A stretch of 23,483 nt of DNA, from positions 1 to 23,483 of the forward strand of contig CATVZP010000026.1 in NCBI GenBank assembly GCA_958348565.1, read 5' to 3'. The translations under genes were made by a program, and so were the position numbers. Source of the DNA: an uncultured Collinsella sp. (lineage in GTDB: Bacteria; Actinomycetota; Coriobacteriia; Coriobacteriales; Coriobacteriaceae). The notes under the pieces were generated by a model. That model worked only from the letters and a program-made list of their open reading frames with translations. It made no database searches and was not told the origin of the DNA. Shown in pieces: positions 1 to 9,951 of the stretch; position 1 is the stretch's first letter; each line of letters opens with the position of its first letter.

Positions 1-55
1 GCCTCGTATTTTGGCGTTACCCGCCTTATTATACGCACGGCGCGACGCGCTCCCC

Positions 56-76
56 AGCGCATGAGCAGCGCTTTTT
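56..76 (+). terminator. weak terminator-like hairpin at window edge
   Basis: A 5-bp stem (AGCGC at 56-60 with GCGCT at 68-72) is followed by four T (73-76). It could end a plus-strand gene lying to the left of the window. The stem is short, so this is tentative. I see no gene in the rest of 1-271. Confidence 0.3.
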
Positions 77-216
77 AAAAGCCCACCGAGCTAATAATCC
101 GTTTTGCGGCCAAACATTTTATCGGTCTGTCCAGTGCAAGCGCCCGCGCCCCCAGATGGCCGCCGCGTCCACCGTTGAGGGTTGCATTGTTGCAATTGGG
201 ACGTTCGTCCTGTCTT

Positions 217-245
217 TTGGCAGGTCGGCGGCGTATCCTTATAAC
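217..245 (+). promoter_or_regulatory. sigma-70-type promoter of the CmpB-like gene
   Basis: A -35 box TTGGCA (217-222) and a -10 box TATAAC (240-245) are separated by 17 nt and lie 27 nt before the start codon at 272. A small palindrome, TTGCA-TTGT-TGCAA (182-195), sits just upstream of the -35 box and could be an operator. The hexamers and spacing are read directly; promoter activity is inferred. Confidence 0.6.
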
Positions 246-271
246 CTACAACAAAGCGAGAAAGGTTCTGT

Positions 272-1501
272 ATGGATCGAAACGAACTCGACCCCAGCGT
301 CCCCAGCGCCACGGAGGTCAAGAAGATCCCGCTCATCATTAAGGTGTACGCTGTCCTGTGCATCCTGTCCGGCGTGGGCACGCTCCCGTCGGTCGCCGCC
401 TTTATGTGGCAGGTCATCACCGCGCTCATTAACGGCAACGCCGCCGCCAAGCTCGGCGACAACACGCTCGTCGCGGTTGGACTCATCGTCGCCGGCATCA
501 TGCTCTCTGCGGCAAGTGCCGTCATCCTGATCATCTTTGGCCTGGACCTCATCAAGAACCAGCGCCGCAACGCCGCGCGCCTGTCCTATATCCTTATCGC
601 ATTTACCGTCATCGAGCTTTTGGTCGACGTGATGCTCCAGGGTATCGGGCTTTTCTTGCTTCGTCCCGCTATTCAGCTCGGTATCCTCATCGCGCTTTCG
701 GCCACCGTCGACCCCACGCTGCGCCAGGAGCGCGAACTGCAGCGCCGCCTGCAGGAGATGCTCGACCGCGACGCCGCCGCCGAGGGCATGCTCGGCCGCG
801 ATGAAACCGGCGAGGGCTACATCAAGCTCAACTACTTCAACCTGTTCTGGGTATTCCTCGTCTGCTGCGTGCTCGGCCTGATCGCCGAGGACATCTGGCA
901 CATGACGGTCGACGACCCAGGCGTCTACCAGGACCGCGCCGGCATGCTGTTTGGTCCCTTCAGCCCCATCTATGGCTTTGGTGCCGTACTCATGACCATG
1001 GTGCTCAACCGCTTCTATAAAAAGAACCCCATCATCATTTTCCTGGTAAGCGCTGTGCTCGGCGCAAGCTTTGAGGTGTTCGTGGGCTGGTTTATGCAGA
1101 CCTCATTTGGCGTGGTCTCGTGGAGCTACTCGCACATGAAGCTGTTCGGCATGCCCGACCCACTCGCCGTCCTTACGGGCGGACGCACCTGCACGGGCTT
1201 TGCCTGCCTGTGGGGCCTGGGTGGCCTTATCTGGATCAAGCTGCTGCTGCCGAGGCTGCTCAAGCTCATCAACATGATTCCGTGGAAGAGTCGCTACTCG
1301 GCTACCGTCATCTTTACCGTCATTATGCTGGTCGACGGCGTCATGACGCTGCAGTCGCTCGACTACTGGTACCAGCGCGTCAACGGCACGGAGCCGGATA
1401 TTCCCGTCGCGCAGTTCTACGGCAAGTATTTCGATAACGACTACATGGAGAACCGCTTCCAGAGTATGACCATGAGCCCCAAGGATGCGACGCGCGTGTA
1501 G
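272..1501 (+). CDS. CmpB-like multipass membrane protein (putative ABC-transporter type IV family)
   Basis: A 409-residue polytopic membrane protein. The N-terminal half has hydrophobic segments around residues 20-50, 65-92, 103-122 and 125-144. A charged linker (about 147-185, rich in Arg/Glu) follows. The C-terminal half (about 187-365) resembles the CmpB family (PF06541), with the run LFGPFSPIYGFGAVL around residues 226-240 and further helices near 253-275, 307-330 and 343-360. The family is named as a putative ABC-transporter component, but no ATPase or binding protein is encoded nearby, so its substrate and role are unknown. The start is supported by AAAGG six bases before ATG and by a promoter at 217-245. 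It appears monocistronic and converges on the MoaE-like gene. Confidence 0.75.
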   Translation: MDRNELDPSVPSATEVKKIPLIIKVYAVLCILSGVGTLPSVAAFMWQVITALINGNAAAKLGDNTLVAVGLIVAGIMLSAASAVILIIFGLDLIKNQRRNAARLSYILIAFTVIELLVDVMLQGIGLFLLRPAIQLGILIALSATVDPTLRQERELQRRLQEMLDRDAAAEGMLGRDETGEGYIKLNYFNLFWVFLVCCVLGLIAEDIWHMTVDDPGVYQDRAGMLFGPFSPIYGFGAVLMTMVLNRFYKKNPIIIFLVSAVLGASFEVFVGWFMQTSFGVVSWSYSHMKLFGMPDPLAVLTGGRTCTGFACLWGLGGLIWIKLLLPRLLKLINMIPWKSRYSATVIFTVIMLVDGVMTLQSLDYWYQRVNGTEPDIPVAQFYGKYFDNDYMENRFQSMTMSPKDATRV

Positions 1502-1534
1502 CGCCACGCAATGCCGAGATTTTTCAACGCACAG

Positions 1535-1576
1535 AAAAGCCCACTGGCAGACTGATTGAACTGCCAGTGGGCTTTT
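1535..1576. terminator. bidirectional terminator between convergent genes
   Basis: A perfect 16-bp stem (1535-1550 with 1561-1576) and a 10-nt loop, with A-rich left and T-rich right flanks. It can terminate the CmpB-like gene on the plus strand and the MoaE-like gene (stop at 1601) on the minus strand. Confidence 0.85.
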
Positions 1577-1600
1577 TGTTGGCGAGTGCTGCTGCCGGCC

Positions 1601-2017
1601 TTACGCCTCGCGCTCGACCTCGCTCACACACTCATTTTTGATGGTACCGACGAGCGCCTGCAGCGCATCGACGACATGCGGGCGAATGTCCCCGCCAATG
1701 AGCACGAGCATGATGTCGTCGCCCACGGTAAGCTCGCCACTCGCCAGCCACACGCGCACATAGCCGATACCCGGCATCGTGCGCGTCGCCTCGATAGCGG
1801 CCTGCACCTTATCGGCATCGAAGCCGAACACCATGCCGCCCACCTTATGTCCAGGCGCCACACCATCTGTCTCGACCCCACGCACCTCGGACTTAGGCGT
1901 CGCACGCACCACGCCGTTGTGTGTCAGGTACATCCCACAATCAGCCGCCGAAACATCGGCCTTGGCTTCGCGCAGCCAAGCATCAACCGAAGGCATCGAT
2001 TTGCCACTTTCAAGCAT
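1601..2017 (-). CDS. MoaE-like protein (divergent molybdopterin synthase large-subunit fold)
   Basis: A 138-residue protein that aligns by eye with MoaE, the catalytic subunit of molybdopterin synthase. GMYLTHNGVVR matches the family G-x3-T-x2-G-x-VR pattern, and GELTVGDDIML matches the GEL-x-GD-x-V strand. The Arg of the VR motif, the Arg of the usual HR pair and the Lys of the usual LK motif remain (VVR, IR, IK). The HR histidine is Ile, and the C-terminal WK lysine is not seen. No moaD or other cofactor genes are nearby, so activity as a molybdopterin synthase is doubtful. AGGAG lies 5 nt before the ATG at 2017; the ATG at 2020 is the alternative but only 2 nt from it. It is the last gene of the purE-sortase operon, 52 nt after the sortase stop. 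Confidence 0.65.
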   Translation of the reverse strand: MLESGKSMPSVDAWLREAKADVSAADCGMYLTHNGVVRATPKSEVRGVETDGVAPGHKVGGMVFGFDADKVQAAIEATRTMPGIGYVRVWLASGELTVGDDIMLVLIGGDIRPHVVDALQALVGTIKNECVSEVEREA

Positions 2018-2072
2018 CATTTCTCCTTTTGATTTCCAGGGTAGTCTTTTTGGGACGGGACTCCCGGACACT

Positions 2073-3071
2073 TTATTCCTCGACCGGCGTGAGCACCATG
2101 ACTGCGCGCGTATTGCTAAATGACAGTGAGCGACAGGTCACAAGCGTTACGACCTTGGTTGCCGAAGCGACACGCTCGGTGGCGTCGCTCGCCACGGCCG
2201 AGGCACCGTCGAGCATCTCGGACAGGTAATTCTTCAGTCCGTCATCGCCCTCAAAGTTGGGCGTGCGCGCCTTGGCATACGTGTCCTCGACCACCTTGGT
2301 CGCCAGCGGGCGCAACTTATACGTCGCATCGCGCGTGATGTAGTACACGTATTCCATGCCGTCGAACGTCGTCTGATCAGTCGTATCCGAAATCACGTTG
2401 AACATCGAACCGTCGTTCATATGATGACCGTAAATCGTGGTCTGCTGATCCACCATGCCCGGCGCGGTATCGTCGCTATCCAAGAAGATGGCTCCCGAGG
2501 CATTGGCGGTGCCGTCGAACAGCGTGTTGAGGTACTTGGAGTTGTTGTTGGTCTGCACCACGGGGTAGTTGATGTTAGTACCGGGCGCGTAAATCCAACC
2601 CACAACCTCGGGATTTGTCTGAGCAAGAGCATTGAAGTCGATAACCGGCACGCCGCTGGCGTCCTTGTCGCTCACATATTGCTTTTCGATTTTTTGATAC
2701 GACTCGCTCGCCTGCTTATAGCCAATCTGCGCGTTGATAAAGATGGCGGCAGCGGCAACGATCAGGCCAATGCCAATGATGATGAGCAGAATGGGGATGA
2801 CGGAGCGGCGCTTTTTTCGCGGCGGCTCGGTATAACTCGATGGCGCGGCATGCGCCGAAGAGCGAGGTGGCTTCTTGGCCGTACTGTATGACGAAGGGCG
2901 ATACGCAGCAGGTGTATCCTGACGGCGATGCTTCGCCGGCGTCACGGGGCGCGGCGCGCGCGGCTGCTGAGGAGAGGATGTCCGACCCTGCTGCGGCGCG
3001 CGGGCCGCTCCCGACTTGACTTGATCGGGAACCCGAGAAGCCGAAAAACGCTTTCCCTGATAGTCGGACAT
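2073..3071 (-). CDS. class B sortase (membrane cysteine transpeptidase)
   Basis: A 332-residue sortase. A basic, Pro/Gln/Arg-rich cytoplasmic tail (1-89) is followed by one membrane segment (about 91-112) and an extracytoplasmic sortase B domain (about 140-330). The catalytic triad is visible: His216 in YGHHM, Cys313 in TLVTC and Arg322 in NTR. Sortases of this class cleave a C-terminal sorting signal and attach the protein to cell-wall peptide or assemble pili. No sorting-signal substrate is encoded in the window, so it may act on proteins encoded elsewhere. The cytoplasmic tail is unusually long. AAGGAG sits 4 nt before the ATG. The gene follows purE by 36 nt and is probably cotranscribed with it. 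Confidence 0.9.
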   Translation of the reverse strand: MSDYQGKRFSASRVPDQVKSGAARAPQQGRTSSPQQPRAPRPVTPAKHRRQDTPAAYRPSSYSTAKKPPRSSAHAAPSSYTEPPRKKRRSVIPILLIIIGIGLIVAAAAIFINAQIGYKQASESYQKIEKQYVSDKDASGVPVIDFNALAQTNPEVVGWIYAPGTNINYPVVQTNNNSKYLNTLFDGTANASGAIFLDSDDTAPGMVDQQTTIYGHHMNDGSMFNVISDTTDQTTFDGMEYVYYITRDATYKLRPLATKVVEDTYAKARTPNFEGDDGLKNYLSEMLDGASAVASDATERVASATKVVTLVTCRSLSFSNTRAVMVLTPVEE

Positions 3072-3107
3072 GGCTCTCCTTATGCTGCAAATGGACTGGC
3101 AGAGCGC

Positions 3108-3572
3108 TTAGGCGTCAGCCATCTCCTGCTTCATCTTCTCGATAACCTTGCGATACTCGGGGTCGCAGGCGCCCAGGATCTGCGTGGCATAGATGGCGGC
3201 GTTCTTGGCACCGTTGATGGCCACACAGGCAACGGGCACGCCCGAAGGCATCTGCACCATCGACAGCAGCGAGTCCATGCCACCCAGGTCGCTCGTCTTC
3301 ATAGGCACGCCGATGACCGGCAGCGGCGTAAAGGCTGCCACGACGCCACCCAGGTGAGCGGCCTTGCCGGCGGCGGCGATAATCACCTTGATGCCGCGGT
3401 CGGCAGCAGTCGAGGCCCACTCATGGACCTTCGCCGGCGTGCGGTGCGCGCTTGCAATCACGAGCTCATAGGGCACGCCCAGTGCCTCGAGCTCGGCGGT
3501 GCAGCCCTCCATAACGCCCAGATCGGACTTGGAGCCCATGATGATCCCGACAACCGGCTTCTGATCTGTCAT
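3108..3572 (-). CDS. purE: PurE, N5-carboxyaminoimidazole ribonucleotide mutase
   Basis: A 154-residue class I PurE that converts N5-CAIR to CAIR in de novo purine synthesis, in the cytoplasm. Visible family motifs are GSKSDL near the N-terminus (phosphate site), the SAHRTP loop with the catalytic His, AGKAAHLGGVVA, and PVIGVPM near the middle. Length is typical. The ATG at 3572 is chosen because AGGAGGT lies 8 nt upstream; a TTG at 3578 is only 2 nt from that site. No purK is adjacent. It is the first gene of a purE - sortase - MoaE-like operon, an odd partnership of a purine enzyme with a surface-protein enzyme. Confidence 0.95.
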   Translation of the reverse strand: MTDQKPVVGIIMGSKSDLGVMEGCTAELEALGVPYELVIASAHRTPAKVHEWASTAADRGIKVIIAAAGKAAHLGGVVAAFTPLPVIGVPMKTSDLGGMDSLLSMVQMPSGVPVACVAINGAKNAAIYATQILGACDPEYRKVIEKMKQEMADA

Positions 3573-3601
3573 AAACAAAGACCTCCTGTTGAGAGCGGTG
3601 A

Positions 3602-3641
3602 CGCGGCCAATCCGCGACCCTTAACTACTGAGAGTAGTATA
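3602..3641 (-). promoter_or_regulatory. candidate purE promoter with operator-like palindromes
   Basis: On the minus strand a -10-like TATACT (3636-3641) overlaps a palindrome, ACTACT-GAG-AGTAGT in plus orientation (3624-3638). A second small inverted repeat (CGCGG at 3602-3606, CCGCG at 3612-3616) lies closer to the ribosome binding site. No good -35 box is seen, so an activator or an alternative promoter form is possible. Confidence 0.35.
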
Positions 3642-3658
3642 GCTGCTCCCGTCCCTGC

Positions 3659-3763
3659 GGTCCCCGGGTGCCCCGCGGCGGGCTGGGTTTTTATCTTCGC
3701 TCCCCTTGCTTCGCAAAGTCGCTCAGCTAAATAACCCAGCCCGCCGCGGGGCACCCGGGGACC
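3659..3763. repeat. large perfect inverted repeat (31-bp stem)
   Basis: Positions 3659-3689 are the exact reverse complement of 3733-3763, separated by 43 nt. The stem is very GC-rich (core CCCCGGGTGCCCCGCGG). The loop holds a small hairpin around TTGCTTCGCAA. It lies just upstream of purE, behind its candidate promoter. No coding potential; it may be a dispersed palindromic element or a transcription barrier between carB and purE. Confidence 0.9.
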
Positions 3764-3804
3764 TACCGGGGATTGCTATGACGTACGTTGGCTGAAATAT
3801 TAAC

Positions 3805-3840
3805 GTGGGCTCTGTCGTTCATTCGAACGACAGAGCCCAC
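3805..3840. terminator. terminator-like hairpin downstream of carB
   Basis: A perfect 16-bp stem (3805-3820 with 3825-3840) with a 4-nt loop ATTC. On the minus strand, the direction of carB, the tail is GTTAATATTT, a weak U-tract; on the plus strand a run of five T follows six bases later. Likely terminator of carAB transcripts. Confidence 0.55.
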
Positions 3841-3884
3841 ACTCACTTTTTATTCAGCCCTAGTCATCGCGCAAAGCCCCTTCG

Positions 3885-4009
3885 GCAGCACACGGTGCAA
3901 CCGAGTCACCGCAGGCCGGGGCGGGAGGCGGTCCTTTCTCTCGGAAAACTTCGCGAAGCCCAGTTTCCGAGAGAAAGTGTCCGGCTGCCGCCCCGGCCGG
4001 CCAGGTCAA

Positions 4010-4025
<16 letters not shown>
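3885..4025. repeat. nested long hairpin overlapping the 3' end of carB
   Basis: Three nested complementary arms: 3885-3897 with 4013-4025, 3914-3924 with 3988-3998, and 3934-3950 with 3962-3977 (one bulged A). The apex carries CTTCGCGAAG (3949-3958), itself a palindrome. The outermost right arm is inside the last codons of carB. It would fold into a hairpin of about 140 nt at the end of the carB mRNA. The function is not known. Confidence 0.8.
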
Positions 4026-7324
<3,299 letters not shown>

Positions 7325-7325
7325 G

Positions 7326-8765
7326 TTAGTTCTCCTCGGTCTCGGTCGCGGCGGTCTCGGCGAAATTCCAGCCCTGCAGGCGGTCCTTCGCGGTGTCGAT
7401 GTCCAGGTAGTTCTCCTCGCCGTCCATGAGTCGCGTAAAGGCGGTAAAGAGATAGTGGGCATCGGTGGGGCCGGGCGAGGCCTCGGGGTGGTACTGGACC
7501 GAGAAGCACGGGGCGTCGAGCAGCTGGATGCCCTCGGCGGTGCCGTCGTTGAGGTTCACGTGCGTCAGGCGAATGCGGCCGAAGCGCTCGTTCATCACGA
7601 CCGGCGCGATGCCGCGACGCACCCAGGCGCGCAGGTCGCCATCGGCCGCATGCTCGGTCTCGCCGCCGGAAAGCTCCGGGATCAGTTTGCCCAGGCTGGG
7701 GAACAGCAGGCCAAAGCCGTGGTTTTGCGCGGTGATCTCCACGCGACGGCTCACCAGGTTCATAACCGGCTGGTTACCGCCACGGTGACCGAATTTAAGC
7801 TTTTCCATTTGAGCGCCGCACGCCAAGCTGATCATCTGGTGACCAAGGCAAATACCAAAGACCGGCACCTTGCCGATCAGCTGCTGCACCTGCTCGTAGG
7901 TCTCCACCACGGCATCGGGGTCACCGGGGCCGTTGGATAAAAAGACACCGTCGGGATTCATGTCGAGCACCTCACTCGCGGGCGTATCCCACGGCACGAC
8001 AGTAAGGTCGCAGCCGGCGCGGACGAGGCCCTCTAGGATGCCGCGCTTCACGCCGCAGTCGTAGGCGACCACTTTGTGGCGGGCAGGAGCGGCAGGGGCA
8101 AGCGCAAAGTCATGCGTAGCGGGCAGGTCGGCAGCTGCAAACTCGTGGGGCTCAGGGCAACTCACGGTCTTGACCAGGTTCTCGCCCACCAACGTGGGGG
8201 CTGCGGCCAGACGCTCGGCAAGTTCGTCAACATCAAAGACCTCGGTCGAGATAATGCCCATCTTGGAGCCGTTGTCGCGCAGGTGGCGCACCAGGGCGCG
8301 GGTGTCGACGCCCTCGATAGCGACGATGCCGTGGGCACGCAGGTACTCCGGCACGCTGACGGCCGAGCGCCAGTTGGAAGGCGTGGCGCACATGTCGCGG
8401 ACGATCATACCGCGCATGGCAGGAGCGCTCGCAGGGCGGGCGGTATCACCGGGGAAGGCCGATTGGACGTCGGTCTCGTCGATGCCGTAGTTACCGATCT
8501 GCGGATAGGTCATGGTTACGATTTGGCCGGCATAGCTCGGGTCGGTCATGACCTCAAAGTAGCCCTCAAGCGAGGTGTTGAAGCAGACCTCGCCGGTCGC
8601 GGTACCCTCGGCACCGCATGCACGGCCATAAAAAATGGTCCCATCCTCAAGGTACAGGATGCAGGGACCGCAGGTGCCCTTGCTGGTTTTGGCTAGCATG
8701 CGCTGGCAAAGCTCGCTGGGCGCGAAGGTGCGAGCAACAGTGCCCGCAGTATGGTTGTTCGCCAT
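7326..8765 (-). CDS. carA: carbamoyl-phosphate synthase small subunit (CarA), extended form
   Basis: A 479-residue glutaminase subunit that hydrolyses glutamine and channels ammonia to CarB. The N-terminal CPSase_sm domain (about 35-185) contains LEDGTIFYGRACG and the TDPSYAGQIVTMTYPQIGNY run. The class I glutamine amidotransferase domain (about 231-445) carries the nucleophile Cys306 in GICLGH and the His426/Glu428 pair in YHPEASPGP. It is about 100 residues longer than usual. There is an N-terminal extension (about 1-33), an insertion of about 35 residues between ITAQNHGF and RLTHVNLNDGT (about 352-396), and a C-terminal tail after 445. The ATG at 8765 follows AAGGAG by 4 nt. It is first in a two-gene operon with carB. 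Confidence 0.96.
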   Translation of the reverse strand: MANNHTAGTVARTFAPSELCQRMLAKTSKGTCGPCILYLEDGTIFYGRACGAEGTATGEVCFNTSLEGYFEVMTDPSYAGQIVTMTYPQIGNYGIDETDVQSAFPGDTARPASAPAMRGMIVRDMCATPSNWRSAVSVPEYLRAHGIVAIEGVDTRALVRHLRDNGSKMGIISTEVFDVDELAERLAAAPTLVGENLVKTVSCPEPHEFAAADLPATHDFALAPAAPARHKVVAYDCGVKRGILEGLVRAGCDLTVVPWDTPASEVLDMNPDGVFLSNGPGDPDAVVETYEQVQQLIGKVPVFGICLGHQMISLACGAQMEKLKFGHRGGNQPVMNLVSRRVEITAQNHGFGLLFPSLGKLIPELSGGETEHAADGDLRAWVRRGIAPVVMNERFGRIRLTHVNLNDGTAEGIQLLDAPCFSVQYHPEASPGPTDAHYLFTAFTRLMDGEENYLDIDTAKDRLQGWNFAETAATETEEN

Positions 8766-8768
8766 AAT

Positions 8769-8794
8769 TCTCCTTCCCGGTCTCTCCGGACCGG
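8769..8794 (-). promoter_or_regulatory. candidate PyrR-binding RNA hairpin next to the carA ribosome binding site
   Basis: On the minus strand a 6-bp stem (8794-8789 with 8782-8777) closes a loop, giving GGUCCGGAGAGACC. This fits the PyrR binding-loop core UCCNGNGAG, and the flanking bases differ from the Bacillus consensus in a way that keeps pairing. The 3' arm is followed directly by the carA Shine-Dalgarno GGAAGGAG (8776-8769). PyrR bound with UMP/UTP would plausibly block ribosome access, as described for mycobacterial pyr mRNA. No antiterminator/terminator pair is seen, so translational control is favoured. The match is seen; binding is inferred. Confidence 0.65.
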
Positions 8795-8815
8795 CTTAAA
8801 GGTTGGTAGTTAGGC

Positions 8816-8837
8816 CTTGCGGTATTGTAACCGCAAG
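8816..8837 (-). promoter_or_regulatory. second hairpin in the carA leader
   Basis: A perfect 8-bp stem (8816-8823 with 8830-8837) and 6-nt loop lie upstream of the PyrR-type hairpin. No U-tract follows, so it is not an intrinsic terminator. It could be an mRNA-stabilising or accessory leader structure. Confidence 0.45.
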
Positions 8838-8861
8838 TATGCGCCATGGCGTTAATTTCAT

Positions 8862-8890
8862 CGAAATGTTTACGAAATGATAATTATGAC
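8862..8890. promoter_or_regulatory. operator-like repeats upstream of carAB
   Basis: Two copies of CGAAATG (8862-8868 and 8873-8879) are spaced 11 nt, one helical turn, and run into a near-palindrome TGATAATTATGA (8879-8890). This AT-rich block lies about 100 nt upstream of carA, where the promoter should be. I cannot assign clear -35/-10 boxes. ArgR or another repressor is possible, but no consensus match is certain. Confidence 0.35.
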
Positions 8891-8920
8891 TTTCTATGCA
8901 TAATGATTTTTCTAGGACGG

Positions 8921-8966
8921 GGATTAAAAATCATCCCGCGTGGGCTTGTAACTCACGCGGGATGAT
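8921..8966 (-). terminator. terminator of the ABC exporter operon
   Basis: A perfect 13-bp stem (8930-8942 with 8954-8966) with an 11-nt loop, followed on the minus strand by a T-rich tail (8921-8929). It lies 6 nt after the stop of the single-pass membrane protein gene. Confidence 0.85.
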
Positions 8967-8972
8967 GGCGTC

Positions 8973-9932
8973 TTATTTATCCTGCTCCAGCAGATCGGAC
9001 GGTGTGCGGTCGGGCTTGCCACCGCGGAAGATCTCGCGACCGTGCAGGCGATGTTCCAAGTCGCGCTCGGCCTTTTCTTCCGTGATCTTGGTCTGGCTTA
9101 CCGCCGGGTCCTCAATCAGCGACGACACCGAGTTCACCTGCTTTTGGATGCGCTCGGCAATCGTGTCGTCCATGCTCACGATACGCATCTTCCAGTCGAT
9201 GCTCGTGGCATTTGACGAGCTCTTGGTCCACACGAACGTCAGAATGGCGCTCTGATGGCCCCGTGCGGGAAACATGCCAAAGAAGGAATCGTGCTGGATA
9301 TTGCTGTCCTCGTCGATATAGGCGTGCACGTTATACACCACGCGGTCGATCTTATCGTTGAGCAACGCGTTGGTCGCAAGCGCCGCAGCCTGAATCTGCC
9401 CGTTGGACAGCAGCTCGAGCTCGTTGGCAGACGACGTGTCCAACACCGTCACCTCAACCGTGCCCGTACGTTCGTCCGCCTCGTCGACGCTAAAGTCGAG
9501 CGGGAACTGCGTAAAGCCGTTGCCCCACTCAAGGCCGCCCTTGAGCGCGGTCGAAACGGTATCGACCGAAACGCTCTCGGACAGATTGGCGGTATTCAGA
9601 CGGCGCATCACGCCGTAGCCAATCTGCATGCCCACGATCAGCACCAAGATGCCGATAACCACAGCCATAGCGGTCTTCGTAATGGTATGGCTCACCTGCG
9701 AGCCCGAAGGGTCGTCCTCGGACAGCGGGTCGATCTGTTTTGTCTGGCTTGCGCGATCTTCGCTGCGAAGCTGCGCCAGCGCCGCCTTGTCGCCGCGCTT
9801 GGCCGCTGCCTCTTTTTCGCGCATGCGCTCGGTACGCTTTTTGGCGAGCGTCGGATCCAAGACGCCGGATGCATCGATTTCGGAGAATAACTCCGTCACT
9901 TCTTCCGGAGTCAAAGGGTTCTTGTCAGCCAT
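8973..9932 (-). CDS. single-pass membrane protein of unknown function
   Basis: A 319-residue protein I do not recognise. Residues 1-80 are hydrophilic and highly charged, with a Lys/Arg/Glu/Ala-rich helical stretch around 30-60. One membrane segment lies at about 86-107 (VVIGILVLIVGMQIGYG). The rest (about 112-319) is soluble, probably extracytoplasmic, with alternating beta-like and helical stretches and a charged C-terminus. There is no signal-peptidase site, lipobox or catalytic motif that I can name. GGAAG lies a few bases before the ATG. It starts 19 nt after the stop of the ABC exporter gene, so the two are very likely cotranscribed; a partner or accessory role for the exporter is an inference. 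Confidence 0.8.
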   Translation of the reverse strand: MADKNPLTPEEVTELFSEIDASGVLDPTLAKKRTERMREKEAAAKRGDKAALAQLRSEDRASQTKQIDPLSEDDPSGSQVSHTITKTAMAVVIGILVLIVGMQIGYGVMRRLNTANLSESVSVDTVSTALKGGLEWGNGFTQFPLDFSVDEADERTGTVEVTVLDTSSANELELLSNGQIQAAALATNALLNDKIDRVVYNVHAYIDEDSNIQHDSFFGMFPARGHQSAILTFVWTKSSSNATSIDWKMRIVSMDDTIAERIQKQVNSVSSLIEDPAVSQTKITEEKAERDLEHRLHGREIFRGGKPDRTPSDLLEQDK

Positions 9933-9951
9933 AAACTTCCTGTCATATCAA

